The notes beneath the pieces are model-generated. The model searched no databases and had not been told where the DNA came from. It saw only the letters and a list, made by a program, of their open reading frames with translations. 64,000 bases of DNA from Hordeum vulgare subsp. vulgare (taxonomy: Eukaryota; Streptophyta; Magnoliopsida; Poales; Poaceae): the NCBI RefSeq assembly GCF_904849725.1, contig NC_058520.1:397991993-398055992 (forward strand), given 5' to 3'. Below are positions 35,267-47,488 of the stretch, piece by piece (position 1 is the first letter of the stretch; every line of letters begins with the position of its first letter). A program made the position numbers and the translations under genes.

Positions 35267-38200
35267 TGTGGGGACCCCGACTTACGAGTCGAGATCGCCG
35301 AATGAACGTGCTCGGTGATCCGAGAGATCAATGCTAACCGAACACACAGATACTGAATATTAAGAGTCTTACATCCAAATACCGAATTATTACATCACAC
35401 GACCGAATGGTCAAGTTCACAAGGTAGGGCCTATAAGGCCAAATCACACTGATACAACTAGTAGCGGAAATCTTAGGGCTAAGCGGGTGCCCATGCCATC
35501 AGCCTACACCAACAGGCATTCTGACTCGGAAGCGTCCTAGTTTGCAGGGGCGTCTCCGAAGACGTACTCATCTCCAAACTCCGGCCCTTCCATGTCTAGT
35601 CAATAATATAACCAGTGGCAAGCCAATGAGTACTTTTGAATGTACTCGCAAAGAGCCCATGATATGAATAATGCAAGTGAAGGATAACAGTAATATCGGT
35701 CTTTGGTGGACAACATCTTGTTGTAATAAACATGACCATGAGTATGCAACACAAGTTAAATATTACTTTGAAGAATAGGTTATAGATATCAATATATCTG
35801 CCAAGGACTGAACACTCTGGGTTCACCCTATATGTCAAGTCGTCAACCTTGGTCATATCAATTGTTTATTGTAACACTATGTTACCACATTCTCACACAC
35901 ACTTGGTTTATGCGGAAACGACTTGACGTAGTTTAAGAAGGATTACCCAACTGTCCTTGACAGTGGACACGACTATTCGAATAGTTTTACGCTCTGCACA
36001 GGTAGTACGCTGGACCCACGAGATCCGGGAAACTTCCGTGTCATCCACAACTCGCGGTATATAACATACCCGAGGTAAGTACCCGATCAATGCCTTTCCA
36101 CTGACGATACTAGACAAAGAGGTCCACTCAATTGGTACCCAACCCACATGTTGTACGTCTTACGAGCACTGACTCTGGATAGTACCAACCATGCGGGGAC
36201 CAACGGTGTGCCTGGAACACGTAAAAACGGCATAGTCTCCCTACCTGGCACGACCCCATCACGAGAGGGACCACATATCACTCCCACCACTAGTAATGTG
36301 GCTCTTTGCTAGCACCGACCATAGTAATCAACACAGCCCCGTCCTATAAGGGGTAACGTGGTCGTACATGTAAGGTTGGGACAGTCGACACATCATAAAT
36401 CTATTCCCATTTCCGAAACCATGCTCACTTAAAATACCCGGTGCACCCCTTCACCAAAAGTGGCTACCTAACTCATAATCACCCTCGGGCATTAGTGGCA
36501 CCGACGGGGTTTTCATAAACCTTTGATTTATACCAACAACATGCTAATGCTATTACTATTCTAACTTTACTTGTCAACATGATATTAGCATGACCCTCAT
36601 AGGTGGTAGGATCAAGCTCAATGCATGTGCTCCGGAGGAGCCATCGGTAACATCACTTCAATGATTTACCAGCACTTATGATCATATGCAGTGGAAATAT
36701 TTGCTACACTAGTATGCATCATATCTTATGCTCAGACATGGTCAAAGGGCTGCTTGCCTTGGTCAGCTAGGTATCCGGGGTCCTTGAGGTCCTCCGCTCC
36801 GATTCCTTCGTCACACAGGCTTTCTATCGTCGTATAAAGATAAAATAATAAGTAGCTCACTCTCAAACAGATCACAAAGTCATTTTAAAAATGTTGGTTA
36901 TTTTCGATAAATCCACGTTGTTATTTAAAAAATATTTTCTTCTATTTTTAATGAAGGAATATTCTTAAAATCAACCTAACAGAAGCAAAACTATTCCAAA
37001 TTAATCCTTTTTATTATTATAAAACAGAATAGTTACTGCAAAAATTCAACCAATGGTTCTATTAAATACTACACATTTTTAGAAGAATAACAGTGGAAAA
37101 ATTATATTTTTACACTGGTTAATCTTTTTATAAAAATCATTTAAACTCAGGTTTTAAATTAAAAAGAAAAAGCTACAGACCCTGGCCTGGCTTGGCCTGG
37201 GACTAGGCCGGCCCAAAGGACAGCCAACTAGCCTACCCAGACGCGTGGGCCGTTAGGTTTGAACGTGATACCCGGGCCCCTGCGGTTAGTGGCTGCGGGC
37301 AGCGAGGGAGAGAGAGATGGGCCACCGACAGGTGGGGCACACCTATCAGGGTCGTCTCCTACCTCTGGCCAGAGAGTAGGAGGAGGACGCCGCCGTGGCT
37401 ACCGACGTCCTCGGGCCCTAACGACGACGGGAATGGTTCCCTCTCGTCATCGCCTACCTGATGGTGGTCGAGAGAACGTCGGAGGGGCTCAGGTTCACCA
37501 ACTACGAGGTTGCCACGACGGAGGGGTTTTGGGCGACGGTGGAGGTTGTAGCTAGGGGTACGGATTTTCTCGGGAAAGAGGGGGGAGATTCCTGGTGTCA
37601 CGGGGAGTGGTTTGGTGGGCAGAGGGATGCAGGAGCTGACATGTATCTGGAGATAGACCGAAGCTCCGAGGCGGAGGGGCCTCGGTCGATCTCGAGCACC
37701 GGGGCTCTGCTGGTTTACTGGGGTGGCTAGGGAGGTGATAGAGGTTGCTGCGATGAGGACTAAGGGGTGCTGGAGCGAGGGGGAAGGCTATATATAGGCC
37801 CGCTATGGTGAGCCAACTTGGGAGCGCCAGTGATTCACCGTGGCACCCATGGGGGTGCAGAGAGGAGCTGGGGTCGAAACCACGGTCTCAGGACGTGGTT
37901 TTGGACTGTCAGGACTCACTGCGAGGAAGGGAGAGAGAGGAGAGACGAGCATTTGTGGTCGCGCATCTCTGGCCAGCTCTGGTGCGCGCGGGCACGCGTC
38001 GCACCAGCTCTTAGCGTGGGGGAGGTGGGGCCCTGATGGTTGCCTGATGCAGAGGGGCTGTCCGGGAAGAGGTTAGACACTTCGAGGGAGGCTAGAACTG
38101 GCCGAGAGCGTTGGCCCCACCTCGGTGGTTCCCTGTAGCGCACCCAGGGCGCAGCTTTGGCATGCCACGGCATGCTGAGGTGCCCTGGGGTGCCTTGGAT

Positions 38201-39313
38201 GTGTCTAGCGTGTCCTGGGCATTTTCTGAGAGATGCCTAGCAGTTGAAAACCCGTGGGAGCTTCGGCTGGTCAAGGGGGACAAGGAAAACAGGTTCTGTC
38301 AGCCTTGAGCTGAAGCTTAGATTGGGGATTTTGGCATTTATACTTTGAATCAGAGAGGGGCTAGTTGACTAGGGCTTGGCATTGATGCTGGCCAGATAAT
38401 CGGAGACTTTGGGAGAATGGGTTGGGGTTTAGCGGAGGTTAGGATGGGTTTTACCCATCTATCAGAAGGTGTTCCATAGTGGTTTGGGGTGGTTGCATCC
38501 CACCACTGGTTCTGCAACTTAACATGATTGGGTTTGGTGCTAAAACAAGGGGTTTCACCAAGTTTGAGCTCCATTGGACAAGTTTAGCTTTGTAAACTTG
38601 AGAACTTCACCAAATGACCAGATATGTTCCTTCCAAAGAGAGAGTGGGCAAATTAAGTCCCACAAATCCCATTTTTGGTATGGAGCCCTCATTTGAGGTA
38701 TTAGGCACTCCTGCAAAGTTTCAACTCCATTGGACAAACTTTGCTATGTAGAGTTGCTCTAACATCAATCTGGACAGAGGGGGTTTTCCAACTACTTGGT
38801 GTCCTTAATCACCTTGGATCAAGGCGAAATTTTATATGGGCACCAAATATGGCTTAGGGATACCAGTGGAATTTTCTAGGGATTTATTAAGAATATTTCC
38901 TTTGAAAATATTTCAAAAAGGTCAAAAAGACAGAAAAGGGGTTTTAGGGTTTTACTCAAATAATAATAATATAAATAGGGGTTGGAAATCTTATGTATGG
39001 AAAATATATGTCCTTCTGATCATCTCCAAATTTTATCAGATTTTTCTAAGGCAGAAAGGTATTTTTCCATATAGGAATACCATTTCTGGCCTCAGAAATG
39101 GATATGCAATTAAATTAGATAAATAATTCAAAAACCAATTATTTTGTGGTTTTGGTGCACTAAAATGGTGCTAGAACCAGATCACCAACTTCGGGTAAGA
39201 ACAATTCTTGGCATCAAGGACTTGTAGTGCAATCCCAAAGCATGGTTTTACTTTAACTAGAAATAACAAAATGGGTTTTGAAAATAATTAAGCAATGAGA
39301 AATGTGGTTTGTG
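35267..39313 (-). repeat. 5' LTR of the Gypsy composite, main part
   Basis: Collinear with 16445-20494. The end TGTGGGGACC (plus strand view) keeps the expected TG/CA terminus that has decayed in the 3' LTR. It is interrupted after 39313 by a solo LTR and resumes at 44442-44570. TATATATA at 37789-37796 is the likely core promoter on the minus strand. Confidence 0.9.
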
Positions 39314-42300
39314 TGTCACACCCCAATTTTTGGCCTTTCTGACTAACTAACTTATTTCAAAATTTTGGACCAATTAAATTTTTTGTGAATGCTTGTGATG
39401 CTTGAAGTGACTATTGTTGCCTGTTTGCTTGAATGCATGTGATTGCTCCCCATTCATTCTTGCCATCCTCCTAATCACCTCGTCACTCCATGATCTCCTG
39501 CCTAATGAGCATACCATGTGTTTAGAACAAATATCTATTTTTACCAAATATTATTTTCACCAAAAAGCTTTTCTTTGAATTAAACTTTCAAACCCCTGAG
39601 ATGAGGTTTGCACTACAAGTCCTCAAATTAGGGAGTTTCTTTTTGCACCAATTGTTTTATTTAAAACCAGTATCAAAATGACTTCCAAAAACCATCTTAT
39701 TATTATTTTATTATTTTATTTAAAAGCCTTTCTGTGAGGCCAGAAATGGTCTCTTATGAAGGAAAGTTATTTTTATTGCTTTCAAAATATTTAAGAAAAT
39801 TTAGGGAAACTCAGTGGATATATTTATTCCATATTTAGGAGTTTCAACACATGGTCATGTTCAAAATATTGGGCAAATCCCTCCAAAACCATTCTTGTCT
39901 ATTTCAAGCTTTTGGAATATTTTTATAAGAAATATCCTCAATAAATTCCAGTAAAATTCTAGCATGTCATCTATGATATTCTTGATGGTCTTGCCAAGTT
40001 TCATTTCAATCCAAGTTGATTTGACTCCCCTAATCACCCTAAAATCCTATCTGTCCAGAATCAAATTTGAGCAACTCTACATTGTGAAGTGTCTCCAATT
40101 GTGCTCAAATTTGGTGGACATGTTCTAGTACTCCAATGAGGCATCCACACCAAGTGGTACACCAAGGAGAATAGAGGAACTTGTCCTAAAACCCTCAAAA
40201 CCCTCTCTGTTGATTTCTGACTTTGACAAACTTTACATTATAAAGTTTGTCCAAATGACCCCAAACTTTTTGTGCATGCATTAATGCTCAAATAATGCCC
40301 CTACACCAAATATTGGATTTGTGGGAATTTATTTGAATAGGGTTCTAAGCAGAAACCCATTTCTGCCCCTTTCTAGGGTTTTCCAAGTCTACATTGGGAA
40401 ACTCATCCAACAAATCCCAAATTTGGTGTGCAAGCCTATTTTCATCTATTATTTGATCCTGTTAAGTTTCATAGCCATTGGAATGCATCTGGTAGCCTAA
40501 CCACAGATCAAACACCTTGTGTGCACTCACTAAATTGGCTTCTATTGCCCCTTCTACTTTTAACCTTAAGCTCAACTTTCTACAGCCTCAACTAGTTACA
40601 TTTCACCTCCAGTAACTTTCCCATGACCACTGGTCAATTATTTGGGAAGGACCCTTTGTAACTTTCTCTCATTTTCACCCTTGGCAGCACTGTTTTACCT
40701 CACTTTCCATTCTTCTGCATAAGCTATTCCCCCCCATTCTTTCCAGAGCATCTCTAGTGTCTCAATGCATCATTTAAAATCAATTAATGGCATGCTCATG
40801 TGGAGAAAATGAGCAGCACCTCCTCAAGTTCATTTCTGGCTGAAATGTGGCTTTGTACAACATGTACTAGCTACACTTGTTTTCTTGAGCTGCAACTTTG
40901 CAGTCTTGTAGTCCTTCTATAAACAAGAGTGCTAGACATGTTTTTATTCCATTATCTCCCAAGTTAGTGCCCTATCTACCCACCTTAAGTTTTCTGTTGC
41001 AAACTTAACAGTTGTCAAACCCATCTTTAACCAGCCTCAAATGCTTCCAAACTCCAGAGACACTCTCCTGCGCGTGTGATTTGAGTGTTGGACATGTTTT
41101 GCTGGCCATTTGGACCCTGTAGACACAGGTGCCCGTGGTGACCACCACTCCAGCGTGCAGTATTGGTGCTCTGCACCCTCTTCTCCTTATGCAGCTCGGT
41201 CCCCTCCTTGGCAGCATGTCCCAGCGCGCCAGGACGCTCCCCTTCACCATTCCAAGCACCTCCATCCACCAGCTAGCCTCCAAAGCCCTCCTGTGGTGCG
41301 TGGCATCCATGCACCAAGAGCTCCAGAGAGCTCTCGAGCTCTCTCGGCCTTCCCCTCTCATATCCCCTCCCCCCAAGCCTATCTGGTTCGCTCAGGTCCT
41401 CCTCCTCTTCCCCTGTGAACCCTCTCGAGCTCTCCCTTCTCCCCTAGGCCTCCCTCCCCTCCTCTGCTGCCATGGCTGAAGGGGGGAGAGCTTCGGCCTG
41501 TGCGGGCTGGCATGCCTGGCCTCCCTTCGCCTGCTTCCTCCCTGTTGGAGATCTCCAGGCTGCTGCACCGCCTTCCCTCGAGCCCCTCCAGGCCCTCCTC
41601 CTCGCTGCAAGTGCCGAGGCAACGGCGTCGTCGGCTTCCCATAGATGCACGCCGGCTCCCCTGTGCAGCCCCTCTCCGCAGGCGCCGTGGGTGGGAATGG
41701 AGGCGGCGCGGCCTCCTGAGCCCGCCAGCCCTCTCACCTGGGCAGGGGGTGGCCCGAGGCGCGGCGTCCCCCCACGGCAACCGTGCCCTGCTGCTCTCCC
41801 GTACCGGCTAGAGGTTAGAGACGGAGCTGACGGGCGGGGCCCACCGTCAGCCTCTCCCCATCAGGCCTCTCCTTTAAGTGGAAGCGCCTTCCTCGGGAAT
41901 CCCCTTCCTCAAGATCGAAGACGGCTTTCCTCTAATGCGCCTTCGGCGTGGCCTTCTCCCTGGCCAGACCGAGCACTGGGCCGGCCCGAAGGCCTATTTG
42001 ACGCCTTAGTGGCAAGATAGCTTTTCCCATAAGCTGAGCCCTTTATCCTTTTTCCCATATTCCTTAATCTTCTAAAATCCATTACAAATTCATACTAACT
42101 CCAAATTGCATGGTTCAAATTTCTGCAGGTTCCTAATTTCAAGATCTATCCACACATGTGCTTTGCACATTTTTCCAAGACATGTTACTCTGGTGTCTTT
42201 ATTTAAATCCAATTCTGGTTACTCTGAACCCCACCTTGTGAAAATCCCATAGGCTTCATTTCAACTCCAAATGGAGTGATTTGAACTTCCAGAGACTTCT

Positions 42301-44436
42301 AAAATCATCCTCTATTTTTAGAGCCTTGGTCAACATTTTTATCAAACTTCATTCTGTCACTAATAATAACTAGCTTCCTATTGCTATTTATTCCACATTA
42401 GAAAATTCCTAGTATATTCATACCACCTCCAAATCCAGTCAAACCACTTCCTAAATATTTCTAAAATCCTTCTCTGTTAAATGGGTGCCTCCACTCATTT
42501 TTAACAGAATGTTTTCTGTTGACCTCTTCAAAGGTCACCTATCCCCCCTTTCCTTCCATCTAGACACCCCTGATGATTCAAAACCCTTGGCAAGGATTCA
42601 GGTATTTTTCTTATGACCAGAGAGGTCCAAGAAAAATAAAACTCCTATTTATAGAACACTTTTGTTCTGCTGGATGTGTGGCTTACTATGGTTATTTCCG
42701 ACGTAGTTAACGGTAGAAGAAGTATTCGGGGACGGAGCGGACGACCTCGAAGACCTCGAGGACTTACGTGAGCAAGGCAAGCAGCCCTTTTGCCATGACT
42801 TAAGTAAATAAAATGATGCATGCTAGAATAGCAAGTATTTTCCGTTGCATGTAATCACGATGCCGGTTCATCATTGATGTGATGGTACCGAAGGCTTCTT
42901 CGAAGCCCTTGCATTATCGTAGTGATGTTATTCACATGGCTCCTCGGAGCATGAGCATGATGAGCTTGATCTTACCATCTATGAGGATCATGCTACTATC
43001 ATGTTGACTAGTAAAGTTATAGGATTATTGCATTGAGCTTGACCCTACCCATGAGGGTCATGTTAATACCATGTTGACAAGTAAAGATAGAAGCATATTA
43101 TCATGAGCATGATGATGAGTTAATCAAATAGTTTATGAAAACCCCGTCGGGTGCCACTAATGCCCGAGGGTGATGATGAGTTGGTGATCACTTTTGGTGA
43201 AGTGATGCACCGGTGTTTTGAGTGCGTATGGTTTCGGAAATGGGATTAGACTTATGATGTGTCGACCGTCCCAACCTTACCAGTACGACCACGATACCCC
43301 TTTATGGGACGGGGCTTTGTTGATTACTCTGGTCGGTACTAGCAAAGAGCCACATTACTAGTGGCGGGAGCGATCGGTGTCACTCTCGTGATGGGGTCGT
43401 GCCAGGTAGGACGACTATGCCATTATTATGAGTTCCACGCACACCGTTGGTCCCTGCATGGTTGATACAGTCCAGAGTCGGTGCTCGTAAGACGTACAAC
43501 ATGTGGGCTGGGTACCAATCGAGTGGACCTCTTTGTCTAGTATCGTCAGGGGAAAGATGATGATCGGGTACTTACCTCGGGTATATGTGATATACCGTGA
43601 GTCGTGGATGACACGGAAGTTTCCCGTTTCTCGTGGGTCCAGCGTACTACCTCTGCAGAGTGTCAAACTATTCGAATAGCCGTGTCCACGGTCAAGGAAA
43701 GTTGGGTGGTGCTGCTTAAACTACGTCTAGAGTTTCCACATAAACCAAGTGTGTGTGTGTGGTGTTAAAAAGGTGTTGTTATGTTAATCACAATAATATG
43801 ATCAAGTTCGGTGACTTGACATATAGGGTAAACCCGGATGGTTTAGCCCTCACTAATAAATTGAGGTTATGACAAGTCCGCTGACTTGGCATAGAGGGTG
43901 AATCCGGATGGTTCAGCCCTTAGCAGATATGTTGATATCTGTAACCTGTTCTTCAAAAGTAATTCTTTAACCTAATGCATTTACAAGATCATTCCACCTA
44001 GCTGAGTTACACTAAAGATGCATGATACTGTTATCCTTCACTTTCATTGTTCGTGTCATGGACTGTTTGCGAGTACATTCAAAGTACTCATTGGCTTGCC
44101 ACTGGTTATTTCATTGACCAGGTGTGAAAGACAGGATACGATGAAGATTAACTCGGTGACGTTCTTGCGAGCTAGGGCGCTTCCCAGTCAGAATGCCTGT
44201 AGGTTAAGGCTGATGGGATGGGTTAACTCTTTCAACCAATATTTCCGCTATTGTTCTAGTTTGGTGCTTGGCCTTTAAGGTCCTATGTATGTAAGACTCG
44301 ACCGAAGAGGTCATTTATTGTATCAAACGGCATGTATGGATGTAAGACTCTATTATTCAGTATCTGTGTTCACTGAGCATTGATCCTTGGGATCACTGGG
44401 CACGGCGATCTCGACTTACCAGTCGGGGTCCCCACA
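39314..44436 (+). mobile_element. Large solo LTR (5123 bp) of a related Gypsy family
   Basis: Begins TGTCACACCCCAATTTTTGG and ends CGGGGTCCCCACA, with a perfect TTGTG duplication (39309-39313 and 44437-44441). Its distal 1.3 kb (about 43120-44436) is homologous, in inverted orientation, to the outer 1.4 kb of the LTR it landed in, but the rest differs. There is no internal region. The GC-rich block at 41100-42010 holds overlapping open frames on both strands with Ala/Pro/Arg-rich products and no recognisable family. A possible TATA box (CTATAAACA) lies near 40919. A short (GT)n run is at 43749-43761. Confidence 0.9.
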
Positions 44437-44441
44437 TTGTG

Positions 44442-44570
44442 ATATCACATGATCAAGCATACAAGCATACAATGACATTCATGGCACTCACAACATTAGT
44501 TTTGAAAAAGTTTTACTAAACTCAGATTTTTGAATTAAAGAAAAAGTGGTAGTGAAAACAGGGTGTGACA
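44442..44570 (-). repeat. 5' LTR of the Gypsy composite, outer end
   Basis: Continuation of 35267-39313 beyond the solo LTR insertion. It ends with the LTR start TGTCACACCC (minus strand). Unexpectedly it is followed not by host DNA but by the 3' end of another pol copy. Confidence 0.9.
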
Positions 44571-46209
44571 GTATTATCCCGTCACAAGAATCTCGTCCCC
44601 CAGATTCCTAAGCTAGGTGCTAAAAAGGTACGGAAACTCAGATCGGAGATAGTCTTCACGTTCCCATGTTGCTTTTGCTTCGGTGTGGATGCTCCACCGA
44701 ACCTTGAAATACTTGATGGTGCGGCTTCTGGTGCAACGCTCTGCTTTATCCAGGATGCGGATCGACTTCCCGCAGTAAGTGAGATATGGCTGAAGGTCGA
44801 TGGCCTGATGGTCAATGTCCTTGTAAAGATCGAAATGGTTTGGCGCTTGAAGACACTTCCGAAGTTGTGACACGTGGAAGACGTTGTGCACACGTGAAAG
44901 TTCTGGAGTTAGCTCCAACTGGTAAGCAACTTCTCCATGCCTTGCCGTGATCTTAAAATGTCCAATGAATCTTGGAGCAAATTTTATCAGATTTTTCTAA
45001 GGCAGAAAGGTATTTGTACATATAAAAATACCATTTCTGGCCTCAGAAATGGATATGCAATTAAATTCGAAAAATAATTCACAAAATAATTATTTTGTGG
45101 TTTTGGTGCACTAAAATGGTGCTAGAACCGGATCACCAACTTTGTCTAATAACACTTCTTATCTTCAAGGACTTGTAGTGCAATCCCAAAGCAGGGTTTT
45201 ACTTTAACCAGAAATAACAAAAAGGATTTTGAAAATAATTAAGCAATGAGAAATGTGGTTTGTGATATCACATGATCAAGCATACAATGAGATTCATGGC
45301 ACTCACAACAATAGTTTTGAAAATGTTTTAATAAACTCAGATTTTTGAATTATAGAAAAAGTGGTAGTGAAAACAGGGTGTGATAGACCTATCCCGTCAC
45401 AAGAATCTCGTCCCCGAGATTCCTAAGCTAGGTGCTAAAAAGGTACTGAAACTTAGATCGAAGATAGTCTTCACGTTCCCATGTTGCTTCTGCTTCGGTG
45501 TGGTTGCTCCACCGAACCTTGAAATACTTGATGGTGCGGCTTCTGGTGCAACGCTCTGCTTTATCCAGGATGCGGATCGGCTTCTCGCGGTAAGTGAGAT
45601 GTGGCTGAAGGTCGATGGCCTGATGGTCAATGTCCTTGTAAAGATCGAAATGGTTTGGCGCTTGAAGACACTTTCGAAGTTGTGACACGTGGAAGACGTT
45701 GTGCACACCTGAAAGTTCTGGAGTTAGCTCCAACTGGTAAGCAACTTCTCCATGCCTTGTCGTGATCCTAAAATGTCCAATGAATCTTGGAGCAAATTTT
45801 ATCAGATTTTTCTAAGGCAGAAAGGTATTTTTACATATAGAAATACCATTTCTGGCCTCAAAAATGGATATGCAATTAAATTAGAAAAATAATTCACAAA
45901 ATAATTATTTTGTGGTTTTGGTGCACTAAAATGGTGCTAGAACCAGATCACCAACTTTGTGTAAGAACACTTCTTGTCATCAAGGACTTGTAGTGCAATC
46001 CCAAAGCAGGGTTTTACTTTAACTAGAAATAACAATATGGGTTTTGAAAATAACTAAGAAATGAGAAATGTGGTTTGTGATATCACATGATCAAGCATAC
46101 AATCATACAATGACATTCATGGCACTCACAACATTAGTTTTGAAAAAAGTTTTAATAAACTCAGATTTTTGAATTACAGAAAAAGTGGTAATGAAAACAG
46201 GGTGTGACA
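44571..46209 (-). repeat. Tandem duplication of pol 3' end plus LTR start (815 + 824 bp)
   Basis: Two head-to-tail units (44571-45385 and 45386-46209). Each consists of the last 410 bp of the Gypsy internal region (chromodomain-like tail, as at 20616-21025) joined to the first 415 bp of its LTR (as at 20201-20615). The internal joint is the same in both units and falls on a shared CAA. The tail reads ELTPELSGVHNVFHVSQLRK without stops, and preserves a CAG codon where the main copy has TAG at 20961-20963. Confidence 0.93.
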
Positions 46210-47435
46210 GATACCTTGGGGCCTTGTGCCATGAGGCAGTTTGCAATCCCTTCATTTGTAGAATCAAATAAGTTGTAGGAGTTGGAGGAAACTAGTGCAA
46301 GACCGGCAACACCTTCGTGTTGACTATAGTCAGAGTCAGAGTGGTAGCTTCTCTCGGATTGGTTGTCAGACTTGGAGGAAATGTGAGCTTTATGTCTTCT
46401 TCTTGAGATGCTCTTGGTGTACTTGTCCTTCTTCTCCAATTCTTTGGCTCTCTAGGAGTGTCTTCGTTCATAACTATCTTCTCTACTTCTCTCGTTGTGA
46501 GGTGACTCATCTCTTGAGCTTCATCTTATAGGTGACTCTTCTCTTCGTTTGTGGGGAGCCGATCACTCGTTGGAATAGTCTCTAGGCTTTCCACAATTGT
46601 AGCAGTTTCTATCATGAATAGATGAAGACTTCTCATCATATCTTGACCTTGAGCTTCTCTCTTTGTCTCTACTCTTGAATAACTTGTTGAATTTCCTGAC
46701 CATGAGGCTTATCTCTTCATTGGTAACTAGGTTTTCATTTGAAGTAGCAGGATCATCACTTGAAGCCTTGTAAACATCGCCTGACTTGTTGTGCAACTCA
46801 TTTTTGTCCTTGAGTGACATTTCATTAGCAACAATCATTCCAGTCACTTCAGTAGGCTTGAGATCCTTGTAGTTTGGCATCATCTGGATAAATGTGCACA
46901 TAGTATCATATGTTCCGTCCAAGGCTCTAAGTATTTTCTTGATGATGAATTTGTCGGTCATCTCTTCGCTTCCTAATCCGGCAATCTCATTTGTGATAAG
47001 AGCTAGCCTAGTGGACATCTCAGCGACTCCTTCACCATCCTTCATCTTGAACTTATCAGGCTGACTTTGAAGCACATAAAACTTAGATTCCTAGATAGAC
47101 TTAGTACCTTTGTGCATATCAACCAAAGTATCCCAAATTTCCTTTGCATTGTCAAGGCGGCTGATTTTTTTGAATTCTCCTGGGCGGAAGGAGTTGAAGA
47201 GGATGTCGCAGGGTTGAGCATTGTATTGCAACATCTTCAATTCTTCTGTTGTCGCATCACGATCTGGTTCTCTTCCTTCTCCAAAGAAATCACCTTGCAC
47301 ACCAACACGAACAACAACCCAAATGGCAGGATTATGACTAAGAATATGCATTTTCATCTTATGCTTCCAACTAGCAAAGTTTGTACCATCAAAATATGTA
47401 CCTCCATCGTGATAATTTCCCTCACTAGACACCAT
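46210..47435 (-). pseudogene. SIRE-type gag, N-terminal part
   Basis: Begins MVSSEGNYHDGGTYFDGTNF, the usual start of SIRE/Maximus gag, followed by NAKEIWDTLVDMHKGT, EMSTRLALITNEIAGLG and LRALDGTYDTMCTF. A TAG interrupts at 47093-47091 (after KGTKSI). The zinc knuckle CYNCGKPRDYSNE has lost both its His (now Asp) and its last Cys, which has become a TGA at about 46563. Downstream are a Ser/Arg-rich stretch and EGVAGLALVSSNSYNLFDST, ending at MAQGPKV where the Gypsy composite is inserted. Not functional. Confidence 0.9.
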
Positions 47436-47474
47436 ACTCTCCTAGGTTGTGAAACCAATGCAATGGAGACCAAG

Positions 47475-47486
47475 GCTCTCATACCA
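47475..47486 (-). other. Primer binding site of the SIRE-type element
   Basis: The minus strand reads TGGTATGAGAGC, one mismatch from the initiator-Met tRNA complement, 2 nt internal to the LTR. Confidence 0.85.
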
Positions 47487-47488
47487 CT

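Larger units (their letters stand above)
16445..46209 (-). mobile_element. Chromovirus-like Gypsy composite with multiple LTR ends and nested insertions
   Basis: On the minus strand from right to left: two partial units (46209-44571), a full 5' LTR (44570-35267, interrupted by a solo LTR), primer site, leader, gag (split by a BARE solo LTR), protease, reverse transcriptase (split by an Athila-like element), RNase H, integrase, a chromodomain-like tail, then the 3' LTR (20615-16445). Both outer ends are flanked by GATAC within SIRE gag, so the whole 29.8 kb derives from a single integration. LTRs of more than 4 kb recall the Erika/Sukkula group of Triticeae, but that name is not confirmed. Every coding domain is disrupted. 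Confidence 0.85.
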
